A DNA stretch of 64,000 bases, taken from positions 1 to 64,000 of the forward strand of contig NZ_PREX01000012.1 in assembly GCF_009935905.1 (NCBI RefSeq), read 5' to 3'. Shown here in pieces: positions 25,526 through 33,668 of the stretch. Position 1 is the stretch's first letter. Each line of letters begins with the position of its first letter. The notes beneath the pieces are model-generated. The model worked only from the letters and a program-made list of their open reading frames with translations. It did not search any database and was not told the DNA's origin. The position numbers and the translations under genes are program-made. Origin of the DNA: Alkalibacterium sp. MB6. GTDB taxonomy: Bacteria; Bacillota; Bacilli; Lactobacillales; Carnobacteriaceae_A.

Positions 25526-26440
25526 ATGACTATTTTAAAAGAACGAGAAAAGTCTACAATGCAACGCGTGTTAGAGAGTTTAAACAGAAGAACCACTTTG
25601 TCAGATAGTGATTTGCAGACCTTTAGTCAATTGGAAAAAGGTTTTGAGGGCGAGCAACGCTTTGATCAGTTCGTCATTGAGTTTGTAGATGATGACTACT
25701 TGGTGATAAATGATTTGCTACTGATTATCAATGGGACAACGATTCAGATTGATTCGCTACTCATTACCGGACAAGAGATTTACATGTATGAGATTAAAAA
25801 TTTTAAAGGAGAATATATGAATAGTCCGAATTACTTAAAGACGTTTTCCGGTGAAGAAATTCTCAATCCTGTGAATCAGTTGAACCGAACAGTAGTTGTC
25901 TTTCGTCAGTTACTGAAACAATGGCAGGTTCGCATGGAATTAATGTCCGCTGTCATATACGTGAACCCACAATTCACACTATATAAGGCTGAAGAGACGG
26001 ACAATATTATCTTACCTACTGCTCTCCCCTATCATTTAATAGGACTGAATCGAAAGCGCCGACCATTGACTAGAGACCATCACACCTTAGCCGAACGGCT
26101 GCTCAAAGCTCACCAGTCCGAGTTTAGCTTTCAAAAAAAGCGGTCGGTATATGACTATGAATCCTTGCGTAAGGGGCTAACGTGTGTCAAGTGTGGGAGT
26201 TTTGAATTATTAGTTAACGAGAAGAATGTAAGGTGCCATACCTGTAAGGCGATAAAACCGTTAAATGAGACAGTTTTAGCTAACGTAGAAGAATTCCGAA
26301 TAATATTTCCAAATGATAAGGTGACTACCGAAAAAATGGAGAATTGGTGTGGTAAACAAGTCTCAAATAAACGGATTTGGCTTATCCTTAGAAATAAATA
26401 CAAAAAAGTAGGAAAAACTCGTGGTTCTCATTATTTATAA
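25526..26440 (+). CDS. NERD-domain protein with C-terminal zinc ribbon
   Basis: The product is 304 aa. Residues about 37-150 show the nuclease-related domain: KGFEGEQRFDQF, DDYLVINDLLL, TIQIDSLLITGQEIYMYEIKNFKGEY, matching the restriction-endonuclease-like core (D...ExK with Glu-Ile-Lys). A zinc ribbon CVKCGS...CHTCKA follows near residues 215-240. NERD proteins are presumed DNA-processing nucleases. The ribosome site is AGGAGG. It is divergent from the SWIM gene at 23770, with 142 bp between them. Confidence 0.85.
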   Translation: MTILKEREKSTMQRVLESLNRRTTLSDSDLQTFSQLEKGFEGEQRFDQFVIEFVDDDYLVINDLLLIINGTTIQIDSLLITGQEIYMYEIKNFKGEYMNSPNYLKTFSGEEILNPVNQLNRTVVVFRQLLKQWQVRMELMSAVIYVNPQFTLYKAEETDNIILPTALPYHLIGLNRKRRPLTRDHHTLAERLLKAHQSEFSFQKKRSVYDYESLRKGLTCVKCGSFELLVNEKNVRCHTCKAIKPLNETVLANVEEFRIIFPNDKVTTEKMENWCGKQVSNKRIWLILRNKYKKVGKTRGSHYL

Positions 26441-26454
26441 TCTAATAGTTAGTC

Positions 26455-26656
26455 TATTCTTCCAGTTACAGATGAATTTTGTGTTGCAACTGGTAGAATT
26501 ATCGAGTATTCCTCTAATTACTAATCATCTAACTGAAGTAATTGGAGTAATAGAGCGTTATTCTTCCAATTACACGCCAATTTATTGAAACAATTGGAGT
26601 AATAAAGACTTATTATTCCAGTTACTCCAAAATATTTAAAAGTAACTTGAATTATA
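26455..26656. repeat. Four tandem dyads with an exact 52-bp period
   Basis: Units lie at 26455-26500, 26507-26552, 26559-26604 and 26611-26656. Each is 46 bp: a 15-bp left arm close to TATTCTTCCAATTAC, a 16-bp middle, and a 15-bp right arm close to GTAATTGGAGTAATA. The 6-bp linkers vary. Arms within a unit pair imperfectly (typically 12-13 of 15), and the arms of different units resemble each other more than the middles do. It is not a CRISPR, since the repeats themselves are palindromic and diverged. Confidence 0.8.
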
Positions 26657-26693
26657 AAGGGTAATCTGCCCTAAAAACTGTTTTCCAAACGAA

Positions 26694-26717
26694 AAGAGTC
26701 AGCCAAAGCTGACTCTT
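26694..26717. terminator. Bidirectional terminator hairpin
   Basis: AAGAGTCAGC (26694-26703), loop CAAA, GCTGACTCTT (26708-26717): a perfect 10-bp stem. The same stem with another loop recurs at 26848-26871 and, slightly extended, at 40807-40832. Confidence 0.75.
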
Positions 26718-26803
26718 CCTTATTAAAGCACTTGATCTTGAAGCGGACAGCGCAAACAAGTGACTATTTCTGCCTATTTCAAGCCTTCACCCCTCAGATC
26801 GGT

Positions 26804-26825
26804 AGAATCTGGCTCGCCAGATTCT
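26804..26825. repeat. Perfect hairpin with minimal loop
   Basis: AGAATCTGGC and GCCAGATTCT, 10-bp arms separated by only TC. No T tract follows. It lies between the two related terminator hairpins. Confidence 0.6.
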
Positions 26826-26847
26826 GACAGCTTTTTAATTAAAGAAA

Positions 26848-26871
26848 AAGAGTCAGCGCAGGCTGACTCTT
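26848..26871 (-). terminator. Terminator of the Mrp-type operon
   Basis: AAGAGTCAGC (26848-26857), loop GCAG, GCTGACTCTT (26862-26871), 7 bp after the last stop; on the minus strand the stem is followed by a weak TTTTTC tract. Confidence 0.75.
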
Positions 26872-26877
26872 CCTTAT

Positions 26878-28482
26878 TTATACAAAGAAATACAAGTAGG
26901 CGGTGATAAAGATGAAGAAGCCGGTCATTGAAGTGATGATGGCATTGAAGGTCATTTCAATGTGGCTGACACGGTCTAGGAAACCACCTTTTTTAATGAC
27001 TCCGTTATAAAAACCGAGACCGGCAATAATCATCAAGACGTACACCAATCCTTTTTCGAAATACTCACCCGAGAAAATTTCAACTTGAAAATCGAATAAG
27101 ACATCAATCGTAAATTGGCCAAATATACCTGTTAAAAAGATGAAGATGCCCATAACAAAGACCAGTATTTCCGATATCAAGTCAGGCTTCACTTTTTTCG
27201 CTTCCTCTGTTCGGCTATCCTTGCCTAGAAGAATCGTTCCAAATTTAAGGAAATAAGTAATGGTTCCTAAATTGATTAAATTCAAAGCAAATTGAATCGT
27301 TGGTCGGTAACTGCCGTAACTAATCATGTATTTCGATATACTTCCATTAAATAGTGGTGCCCCCGTTACGCCAAGAATCCCTAATAAGATGGCTATTGCG
27401 GTTAATGGCATGGTTTTGAATAAGCCTCTAATGAACCTTATATCACGGGTGCCATATTGTTCATAGACTTGCCCTGCTGCCAGGAATAAAGTTGATTTAA
27501 AAATAGCATGGCTAAACACATGAAACAATGAGCCCCAAAAAGCAATGTCGGATCCCATGTTTAATCCAATCATAATGAGTCCAATTTGAGAGACGGTAGA
27601 ATAAGCCAAAATCATTTTAATATCGTTCTGTCCAAGTGCCATAACGAAGCCGAAGACAGATGTGATGACACCGATAACTAAAAAGACTTCACGTATATTG
27701 ATAACCGGTCCAAACATAGCTGTAAAACGAATGAACATGTAGACACCCGTTTTAATAAACAAGCCAGACAATAAAGCCGATACAACTGGCGGCGCACTAG
27801 GCGTTCCGTGAGCTTTCGGTAACCAACTAAAAAGTGGCACGACTGCCGTCTTCAAACTAAGTGTGGTCATCATGAGTGCGAAAGGTAAATACACTGCAGC
27901 CGGACTGTCTAATTGTGGCAAGACTTCCTGTACTGCTCTCATATCAAGCAAACCCGTTGTCCGGTAAATCATTCCAATACCAAAGAGTAAGAAGGATGTT
28001 CCAATGACGTTAACGAAAAAGTAAATCATCCCGTCGTAAATGGCTTGCTTCTCCTTGTTAATCATAATTAAGATGGATACAGTAACAGTCGATACTTCAA
28101 GCATAATGAACAAATTAAATAAATCTGTACTTAAGAATAAGGCACTGACAAGTCCTTGTAAGACAAGGAGTAAAAAGCCAAATTGTGATGTAAAGAAATC
28201 TTTTTTATAGGAATAAATGACCATCATCAAGAAAATGGTACTGGTTAAAAGAATAAACATCGACGAAATATTATCTGCCATCAGAGTAATCGCTATACTA
28301 TCTGGAAGATTTGACATGTAACTATAAATGATTCCCCGAGTTCTTACTTCTAGGAATACAGCGATTGAGAGGATAAATAACAACACTTGGGAAAGAATAA
28401 TAAATAAACGGGTGTCATTTTTTATAAAGATAATACTTAAAATTCCGGCTAATATAGGTCCGATAACTAATAAATACAGCAA
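26878..28482 (-). CDS. mrpD: Mrp-type antiporter subunit D, second copy
   Basis: The product is a 534-aa polytopic membrane protein of the NuoN/MrpD proton-channel family. It keeps the signature KAHGTPSAPPVVSALLSGLFIKTGVYMFIRF, with the Lys of the ion path (near residue 225), and FSHAIFKSTLFLAAGQVYE. It is a diverged duplicate of the adjacent subunit at 28616-30211: the two are colinear throughout, and they end in the same NGVIKKGG / NGIIKHGG tail. The start is TTG with AGAAGGGA upstream. A terminator-like hairpin separates it from the first copy, so it may be made at a lower level. It could be a specialised second channel. Confidence 0.88.
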   Translation of the reverse strand: MLYLLVIGPILAGILSIIFIKNDTRLFIILSQVLLFILSIAVFLEVRTRGIIYSYMSNLPDSIAITLMADNISSMFILLTSTIFLMMVIYSYKKDFFTSQFGFLLLVLQGLVSALFLSTDLFNLFIMLEVSTVTVSILIMINKEKQAIYDGMIYFFVNVIGTSFLLFGIGMIYRTTGLLDMRAVQEVLPQLDSPAAVYLPFALMMTTLSLKTAVVPLFSWLPKAHGTPSAPPVVSALLSGLFIKTGVYMFIRFTAMFGPVINIREVFLVIGVITSVFGFVMALGQNDIKMILAYSTVSQIGLIMIGLNMGSDIAFWGSLFHVFSHAIFKSTLFLAAGQVYEQYGTRDIRFIRGLFKTMPLTAIAILLGILGVTGAPLFNGSISKYMISYGSYRPTIQFALNLINLGTITYFLKFGTILLGKDSRTEEAKKVKPDLISEILVFVMGIFIFLTGIFGQFTIDVLFDFQVEIFSGEYFEKGLVYVLMIIAGLGFYNGVIKKGGFLDRVSHIEMTFNAIITSMTGFFIFITAYLYFFV

Positions 28483-28543
28483 TTGATATCCCTTCTTCCA
28501 TAATGAATTAATAATGTGATGCCTATGTAAATCGATTTAATTT

Positions 28544-28600
28544 AAAAAAAGAGTGTGTGACATGGGGTCGTTTTCGGCCTGCTGTTTACACTCTCTTTTT
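28544..28600 (-). terminator. Internal terminator or attenuator between the two mrpD genes
   Basis: On the minus strand AGAGAGTGT and ACACTCTTTTTTT form a stem around a loop of about 30 nt that ends in a T run. It lies inside the operon, after mrpD copy 1. Confidence 0.6.
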
Positions 28601-28615
28601 ACACTACTATAGCTT

Positions 28616-30211
28616 TTATAAAACTAAAGATAAAAACGCGATTAACACAATAAGGTAGCCTACCATAGAGGTAATGATGCCATTAAAAGTCAATTCGATG
28701 TGACCTATACGGGTAATCAGACCACCGTGTTTAATGATACCGTTATAAAATGCAATGCCGGCAATGAGCATTAAGACATAGACAAATCCTTTTTGAACGT
28801 ACTCCTCTACTACCACATGAACTTCAAAGTTAAACAAGAATTCTGTTAAACCTTCTGCGAACAATCCAGTCAGTAAGGAAGTGAATCCCATAGCCATTGC
28901 TGCTACTGTAGCCCATAGATCCGTTTTTGCTTTGCCTTCTTTTGGACTCGGACCAAATAGCATGGTTGCATATTTAACGAATGACATCGATGTACCTAGG
29001 TTTATAAGATTCAACATTAAGGTCACACCGTAGTCATGACTTCCGTGAGCAATCATATATTTTGAAATACTTCCGTTAAAGAATGGTGCGCCAGTAATTC
29101 CGAGAATGGCCAAGGCTGTTGCTACAGCTACCCATGGCATACGCTTGAATAACCCTCTTATACGGTAAACGTTACGTGTGCCGTATTCCTCATAAATAAT
29201 TCCAGCCGTTAAGAATAATGTCGATTTGAAAATCGCATGACTGAAGATGTGGTATACAGCGCCCCAGAAAGCAATTTCCGATGCCATGTTAACGCCCATC
29301 ATAATCAACCCAACTTGAGATACCGTGTGGTAAGCCAAGATTAATTTAATGTCATGTTGCCCTAAGGCCATTACAAAACCGACAACGGCTGTTAAGAATC
29401 CAATCCAGAAGAAAAACACGTGCATGTCAATAACCGGTAAAAACATTTGAGAAAAGCGGATGAATAAGTAAACCCCACTCTTAATGTAAAGACCACTTAG
29501 AACAGCAGATACGACAGGTGGCGCACTTGGTGTCCCGTGAGCTTTTGGCAACCAACTGAATAGTGGTGTGACAGCCGTTTTCAAAGAGACAGTGACCATC
29601 ATTAAAGCGTAAGGCAGAAAAACGGCACTTGGGCTTTCTAATAAATGCATCGCTTCAGATAAAAAACGAATATCTAGTAAGCCGAATGTGCGGTAAAGCA
29701 TTCCAATACCTAAAAGCAAAAAAGAGGTTCCGATAACGTTAACGAAGAAATAAATCATTCCATCGTAAATAGCTTGCTTTTCTTTGTTGTACATAATGAG
29801 TATGGATACAACAACAGTTGATACTTCAAGAAAAATAAAGATGTTAAACAAGTCACTTGTTAAGAACAGCCCCATCATTAGCCCTTGTAAAACGAGATAC
29901 AAGAATTGGAATTTGGCTTCAAAGTACTCTGCATTCTTCGCAAAAACCAAAAAGGCCATATAGAAGACTGCTGTCATGAGTACCATAAAGATAGATAAAG
30001 AATCTGCGTAGAGGGACATGGATAACCCATCTTGGTATCCACCCACATTCCATACTTGAGGCCCATTTTCTTTAACTAAGAAAAAGATGTAAAACGAAAA
30101 AGCAATATAAGCTGCTTGAAACATGTAAATTAAAGGCGTCAATGATTTTTTCTGGAAGATAACGGTTAGAGCTCCCATTAAAATTGGTGCCAGTACGAAT
30201 ATACCTAACAC
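28616..30211 (-). CDS. mrpD: Mrp-type antiporter subunit D, first copy
   Basis: The product is a 531-aa, about 14-helix membrane protein of the proton-pumping Complex I / Mrp family. The diagnostic segment KAHGTPSAPPVVSAVLSGLYIKSGVYLFIRF is present, as are FSHAIFKSTLF and a conserved Glu in an early helix (FLEVSTVVVSILI, near residue 127). It exchanges cations for protons together with the other Mrp subunits. It starts at GTG 30211, overlapping the mrpC stop (TAGTG), with AAGGAAGTG upstream. Confidence 0.92.
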   Translation of the reverse strand: MLGIFVLAPILMGALTVIFQKKSLTPLIYMFQAAYIAFSFYIFFLVKENGPQVWNVGGYQDGLSMSLYADSLSIFMVLMTAVFYMAFLVFAKNAEYFEAKFQFLYLVLQGLMMGLFLTSDLFNIFIFLEVSTVVVSILIMYNKEKQAIYDGMIYFFVNVIGTSFLLLGIGMLYRTFGLLDIRFLSEAMHLLESPSAVFLPYALMMVTVSLKTAVTPLFSWLPKAHGTPSAPPVVSAVLSGLYIKSGVYLFIRFSQMFLPVIDMHVFFFWIGFLTAVVGFVMALGQHDIKLILAYHTVSQVGLIMMGVNMASEIAFWGAVYHIFSHAIFKSTLFLTAGIIYEEYGTRNVYRIRGLFKRMPWVAVATALAILGITGAPFFNGSISKYMIAHGSHDYGVTLMLNLINLGTSMSFVKYATMLFGPSPKEGKAKTDLWATVAAMAMGFTSLLTGLFAEGLTEFLFNFEVHVVVEEYVQKGFVYVLMLIAGIAFYNGIIKHGGLITRIGHIELTFNGIITSMVGYLIVLIAFLSLVL

Positions 30212-30570
30212 TAATGTTCACTTCCTTGCTGATTTCTGTTACGCGACCAGTGCGTGATACCATGTTGCTGTTTATAGTGCATAAACATGGTTAAGCCAAT
30301 GGCTGTTACTCCAATTCCAATTACGATGGCCGTGATCATCAGTGCAGAAGGAACGGGATCTGCAAATGCTGCTTCCCGAGACTGTCCGATTGGTGGGACA
30401 GTGTCAGGAGAATAGTTAATCGTGATATAAAATAAATAAATCCCTGCTTGCATGATAGACATGGACATGATTGTTTTGACTATCGTTTTCTTTGTCATTA
30501 AACCGTACAGGCCAATGAAAAACAAAAGAATACCGACAGTCTCGCCAGTGATTAGATTCAATGGTTTCAA
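30211..30570 (-). CDS. mrpC: Mrp-type antiporter subunit C (NuoK-like)
   Basis: The product is 119 aa with three membrane helices (VGILLFFIGLYGLM; IVKTIMSMSIMQAGIYLFYITI; ALMITAIVIGIGVTAIGLTMFM). It is the NuoK homologue of Mrp complexes; the PVPSALMITAIVIGIG segment is the family mark. The start is uncertain: TTG 30570 or the later TTG 30558, both near an AAGAAG site. It is 51 bp downstream of the MrpB gene and overlaps mrpD. Confidence 0.9.
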   Translation of the reverse strand: MKPLNLITGETVGILLFFIGLYGLMTKKTIVKTIMSMSIMQAGIYLFYITINYSPDTVPPIGQSREAAFADPVPSALMITAIVIGIGVTAIGLTMFMHYKQQHGITHWSRNRNQQGSEH

Positions 30571-30621
30571 CTTCTTTCTCTGAATTGTCGAAAAGAATCA
30601 GTCGTTCCTTTCTTTTCTAAT

Positions 30622-31344
30622 TTATCGATCGATAAATGTGTTGTCCGCCCCTTCGTAGAAAACAAAGCGATAGAATATAATACTTAAACCGAAAAATACT
30701 TTCAAACCAATTAAGGTATTCATAAATACCATATACACTTGGTGTGAAATCACTGTGTTATCTGGTTGGATTTGCATAAAGACATATAAAACGGGTGTCA
30801 ACACAATAAATAAGAAGAGTATTTTTTCCATTTTTTCTATGATATGCAAGTCTAAGTCAAAGTTAGGATACACAAGGTATCTTGAAATTAGGGCTGTTGC
30901 CAAAATCGCTCCACCTTGGAAGCCTCCACCTGGAGAGACGTGTCCGTTTGCTATGATGTATAAACCAAGCAAGATAACAAATGGGTACACAATACCTACC
31001 ATTCGTGCAACTAATTCGGAATTGTTTTTATAATACATATCGTCTTCTTCTAATTGATAGCGGTCCGAGTGTTTATTTGCCCAAGAGACGTTGATAACCT
31101 CCATAACAGAAACCATTAACATGAGTGCTTCAAACAATGTATCAAAGACTCGGTAATTCAAATAGATCGCTGCTACGGCGTTGTCTGCACCTGTTTGTGC
31201 AAGGAAGTCATCCGTAAAGAAGTCCATCAATGGCGTATTCAGTTTTTCTGAATGGTTTAAATAAACAAATAACATCACAGCTGCACCTACAACAGCTAAG
31301 ACAATGCGTAAGATATGGATATAACTATTACTCTGCCTGGCCAT
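30622..31344 (-). CDS. mrpB: Mrp-type subunit B fused to an MbhE-like N-terminal part
   Basis: The product is 240 aa. Residues about 1-80 (TVAAIYLNYRVFDTLFEALMLM-like segment) match the last helices of long MrpA proteins (MbhE in archaea). Residues about 110-240 are the MnhB domain (GLYIIANGHVSPGGGFQGGAILATALISRYLV). In classical Mrp the first part belongs to MrpA; here it is joined to MrpB, as in other short-A systems. ATG 31344 overlaps the preceding gene and follows GAGGTG. Confidence 0.88.
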   Translation of the reverse strand: MARQSNSYIHILRIVLAVVGAAVMLFVYLNHSEKLNTPLMDFFTDDFLAQTGADNAVAAIYLNYRVFDTLFEALMLMVSVMEVINVSWANKHSDRYQLEEDDMYYKNNSELVARMVGIVYPFVILLGLYIIANGHVSPGGGFQGGAILATALISRYLVYPNFDLDLHIIEKMEKILFLFIVLTPVLYVFMQIQPDNTVISHQVYMVFMNTLIGLKVFFGLSIIFYRFVFYEGADNTFIDR

Positions 31345-31891
31345 TTAGGCTCACCTCTTTTTTAAAGACAACACGAACGTCCTTCATATCAGGAATAATC
31401 GTATTCAAGTTAGCGATAATATCCTGGAATATGCGGTCGTTGGCATCCCCATAAATATAAATTAAGTCCCCGTCACGGTGTAAGATACAGTCGTGATTTT
31501 CATCTGCCAACACCTCGAGTGCAGGGTGGTTGGTATAAGAAATTTGAGGCTCTACTTCTTCGGTACGTTCCAGAAACAATTCCATTGGTCGCACAAAAGA
31601 ATCCATGATACTTCCAATATGATCATCATTGAACTGTTCGATGTTCTCATTAACATAACAAATATCGTAAACCGATACTTTTTTTAGTGCAACTAAATAC
31701 ATAACGGTAGACAAGCCAACCCCAATAGCTGCTTCAGCTATCGCAACGTCAGGCGCATTATAGTGTAAATAAGCCAAGGCCATCGCCAGTGAAAACACGC
31801 CTAGATAGATAATCGAACGAAGCAGGTTATCAGAAAACACAGCGAAACAGGCGATAACAACTAAGGTGATTAATATAATTGTTTCAAACAT
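31328..31891 (-). CDS. DUF4040/MbhD-like subunit (MrpA C-terminal equivalent)
   Basis: The product is 187 aa. Three helices at the N-terminus (IILITLVVIACFAVFSDNLLRSIIYLGVFSLAMALAYLHYNAPDVAIAEAAIGVGLSTVMYLVALKK, residues 1-72, with the conserved APDVAIAEA motif) are the DUF4040 unit. It corresponds to the C-terminal stretch of MrpA or to MbhD. An unusual acidic soluble domain of about 110 residues follows and may sit in the cytosol. The large channel part of MrpA is absent from the operon. ATG 31891 is 5 bp after the mrpG stop. Confidence 0.85.
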   Translation of the reverse strand: MFETIILITLVVIACFAVFSDNLLRSIIYLGVFSLAMALAYLHYNAPDVAIAEAAIGVGLSTVMYLVALKKVSVYDICYVNENIEQFNDDHIGSIMDSFVRPMELFLERTEEVEPQISYTNHPALEVLADENHDCILHRDGDLIYIYGDANDRIFQDIIANLNTIIPDMKDVRVVFKKEVSLNGQAE

Positions 31892-31896
31892 ATCTC

Positions 31897-32202
31897 CTAT
31901 CTCTCCTTCTTAATTCTGTACCCGCTTAGAAATGCCGATCGAGTGACAGCATGCGTTCCTATTGGGTTAGTAATGACAAAGAAAGCCACAGCTATAAGAA
32001 CTTTGGCCGAGAAAAAATTAAAGCCTTGTTTAAGCATTAAACCAATTAACACAGTGATAAAGCCGACTGTATCTACTTTGGCACTGACTAAAACACGGGC
32101 ATAATAATCTTTAAATCTAAAAATACCTATAACACCTAGCAACATAAAGACAAGACCGATAATGATAATGATATTTCCTAACCATTCAAGCACTTGACCC
32201 AT
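31897..32202 (-). CDS. mrpG: Mrp-type antiporter subunit G
   Basis: The product is 101 aa with three helices. It has the MrpG hallmarks LGNIIIIIGLVFMLLGVIGIFRFKDYYARV and a conserved TNPIGTHAVTRSAF near the end. The ATG overlaps the mrpF stop (TAATG), so translation is coupled. It stabilises the membrane arm of the complex. Confidence 0.93.
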   Translation of the reverse strand: MGQVLEWLGNIIIIIGLVFMLLGVIGIFRFKDYYARVLVSAKVDTVGFITVLIGLMLKQGFNFFSAKVLIAVAFFVITNPIGTHAVTRSAFLSGYRIKKER

Positions 32203-32462
32203 TATACATCTCCTCTTCTTTCAATAAATCGGGCAATCAAAATAGTCCCAACAAACCCTAAAACTCCATAAATAATAGCAACATCAATCATATACGTTCG
32301 GTTAATCACTTGTCCGATTAAAATAGCTGCTACGATTACTTTTGATGAAAATAGTGAAAATCCTAGTAGTCGATCCCAAATCGTCGGTCCAATAAAGGCA
32401 CGGGACAGCCCAAATAACGCTAAGATTGTTACTATAATCAATACAACAGTATCAAAAGTCAT
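32202..32462 (-). CDS. mrpF: Mrp-type antiporter subunit F
   Basis: The product is 86 aa with three membrane helices: VVLIIVTILALFGLSRAFIGPTIWDRLLGFSL (the GPTxxDR element of MrpF) and VIIYGVLGFVGTILIARFIERRGDV. MrpF is linked to cholate and Na+ efflux in Bacillus. The ribosome site is AGAAGGAGAGCA. It lies 35 bp downstream of mrpE. Confidence 0.93.
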   Translation of the reverse strand: MTFDTVVLIIVTILALFGLSRAFIGPTIWDRLLGFSLFSSKVIVAAILIGQVINRTYMIDVAIIYGVLGFVGTILIARFIERRGDV

Positions 32463-32497
32463 TGCTCTCCTTCTTTCTATCGTGATGAGCTTAACGG

Positions 32498-33031
32498 TTA
32501 AGCTTTACCATCGATTTTCTTTTCATAAGCGAATAAAATGTCTTCGAGTGCACCCGGCAATAAATTGGCCGTTCCATTTTCTTCATCGTACTCAGGATTA
32601 AGTGCTAATACATTCAGTTCGCTCCCCTTTTTATCAACCGTTACTGAACCGGGTGTAAGCGTGATGGCATTCGCAAGCAAATCGATAAGCAATTCATCAG
32701 TCAACTTAGTCGTTTCCTTGATGATTTGAACATCCGCTTTACCGGTAATGATACTTGGTATAACAGATATACCTGCTACAATGATTTCCCACAATAAACG
32801 ACCTGTGTACTTAATCAACGTTCCCAGTCCAATGGCATACGAGTGTTCATAGTTCCCTTTCAACAAGAAACGGTCAGTAAACTCAATGACAAGAAATGAA
32901 GCAATAAACCCTGAAATTAATGTATAAAGGGATACTTCTTCAAATAAAATGATCCATACGACAGTTAGTAGTATGATCACCTCTTTATTCTCTAAAAAGT
33001 CCTTCCATATAGTTCGCAAAATTGATTTCAA
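32498..33031 (-). CDS. mrpE: Mrp-type antiporter subunit E
   Basis: The product is 177 aa. Two N-terminal helices (EVIILLTVVWIILFEEVSLYTLISGFIASFLVIEF) precede a cytoplasmic domain with the MrpE signature LLANAITLTPGSVTVD (near residues 112-128). The start is TTG with GGGAGG nine bases upstream. It is the first gene of the eight-gene operon. A good promoter lies 90-115 bp upstream. Confidence 0.93.
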   Translation of the reverse strand: MKSILRTIWKDFLENKEVIILLTVVWIILFEEVSLYTLISGFIASFLVIEFTDRFLLKGNYEHSYAIGLGTLIKYTGRLLWEIIVAGISVIPSIITGKADVQIIKETTKLTDELLIDLLANAITLTPGSVTVDKKGSELNVLALNPEYDEENGTANLLPGALEDILFAYEKKIDGKA

Positions 33032-33119
33032 AAAAAAACCTCCCTTCCGACAAGTTAAGTAACTTTTGTACTAAGTAAGTCGATTGGCGGATATTTACCG
33101 TCTTTTCGGCTGTACTTCG

Positions 33120-33147
33120 ATTGTAGCATGTTTCAAATCTTATGCAA
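33120..33147 (-). promoter_or_regulatory. Promoter of the Mrp-type operon
   Basis: Minus-strand TTGCAT (33142-33147), 16 bp, TACAAT (33120-33125). The transcript would carry a leader of about 80 nt before mrpE. Confidence 0.65.
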
Positions 33148-33331
33148 TCCACTTATGTAAAGAAATCTACAATAGACGGCTTGTTAGACCGCTTTTTTTT
33201 CAAATTCAATGAAGAATAGCGTCATAAGCAAAACATAAATAAAGTGTATCAAAAACGGATACCTAATGAAAAGGATTTTCTTATTAAAACAGTATATTTC
33301 TTTCATAAATGAAAGAAATCCAAAAAAAGAA

Positions 33332-33372
33332 CAACCATCCTTACTGGACCAGAATCCAGTGAGTGATGATTG
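33332..33372 (-). terminator. Terminator left behind after the permease remnant
   Basis: On the minus strand CAATCATC... and GATGGTTG flank an inner ACTGGA/TCCAGT stem, followed by TTCTTTTTTT. It follows the permease stop by 24 bp. Confidence 0.8.
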
Positions 33373-33395
33373 CCCTATTCTAGTCTTTCTAATTC

Positions 33396-33659
33396 TTACA
33401 TCTTCACTCCGCCGGCTGTTACGCCACCGATAATGTATTTAGATAAGAAGAGATAGATTAAAATTAACGGAATAACTGACAAGGAAATACCCAAGTACAA
33501 GCTTCCGTACTCTGTTCTGTAAGTGTCTGTCGTTAATAGCTGAACCAACATCGGAAGCGTGAAACGGCTTCTATCATTGATTAACATTAATGGCATCAAG
33601 AAGTTGTTCCATGATTGTACAAACCCAAATATGGACATTGTCGCAATTGCCGGACTCAT
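33396..33659 (-). pseudogene. C-terminal remnant of a MalG-type sugar ABC permease
   Basis: The frame gives 87 aa: SPAIATMSIFGFVQSWNNFLMPLMLINDRSRFTLPMLVQL and the C-terminal helix LGISLSVIPLILIYLFLSKYIIGGVTAGGVKM, which are the end of a carbohydrate permease just after its EAA loop. The N-terminal two thirds are gone. The fragment starts 9 bp after the stop of the DUF697 GTPase and in the same reading frame, so a deletion or insertion joined the two. It keeps its own terminator. No partner permease or ATPase is nearby. Confidence 0.88.
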
Positions 33660-33668
33660 CTCAGTCTA

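Larger units (their letters stand above)
26441..26877. other. Gene-free interval with dyad array and three hairpins
   Basis: This 437-bp gap separates the convergent NERD gene and Mrp-type operon. It holds a four-unit array of 52-bp-period dyads (26455-26656), two near-identical terminator hairpins and a third perfect hairpin between them. No reading frame of interest. Confidence 0.8.
33032..33395. other. Gene-free interval upstream of the Mrp-type operon
   Basis: Contains the operon promoter (33120-33147), a leader of about 80 nt, a 10-bp perfect palindrome TTTCTTTCAT/ATGAAAGAAA near 33297-33318 and the terminator of the permease remnant. No gene is seen. Confidence 0.75.

Noticed and set aside
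26455-26656. Possible CRISPR or IS ends
   Set aside because: Units are internally symmetric with variable centres and 6-bp linkers; no transposase or cas gene nearby.
26878-30211. Two MrpD genes as an assembly duplication
   Set aside because: The two proteins differ at many positions along their whole length and have different flanks, so they are true paralogues.
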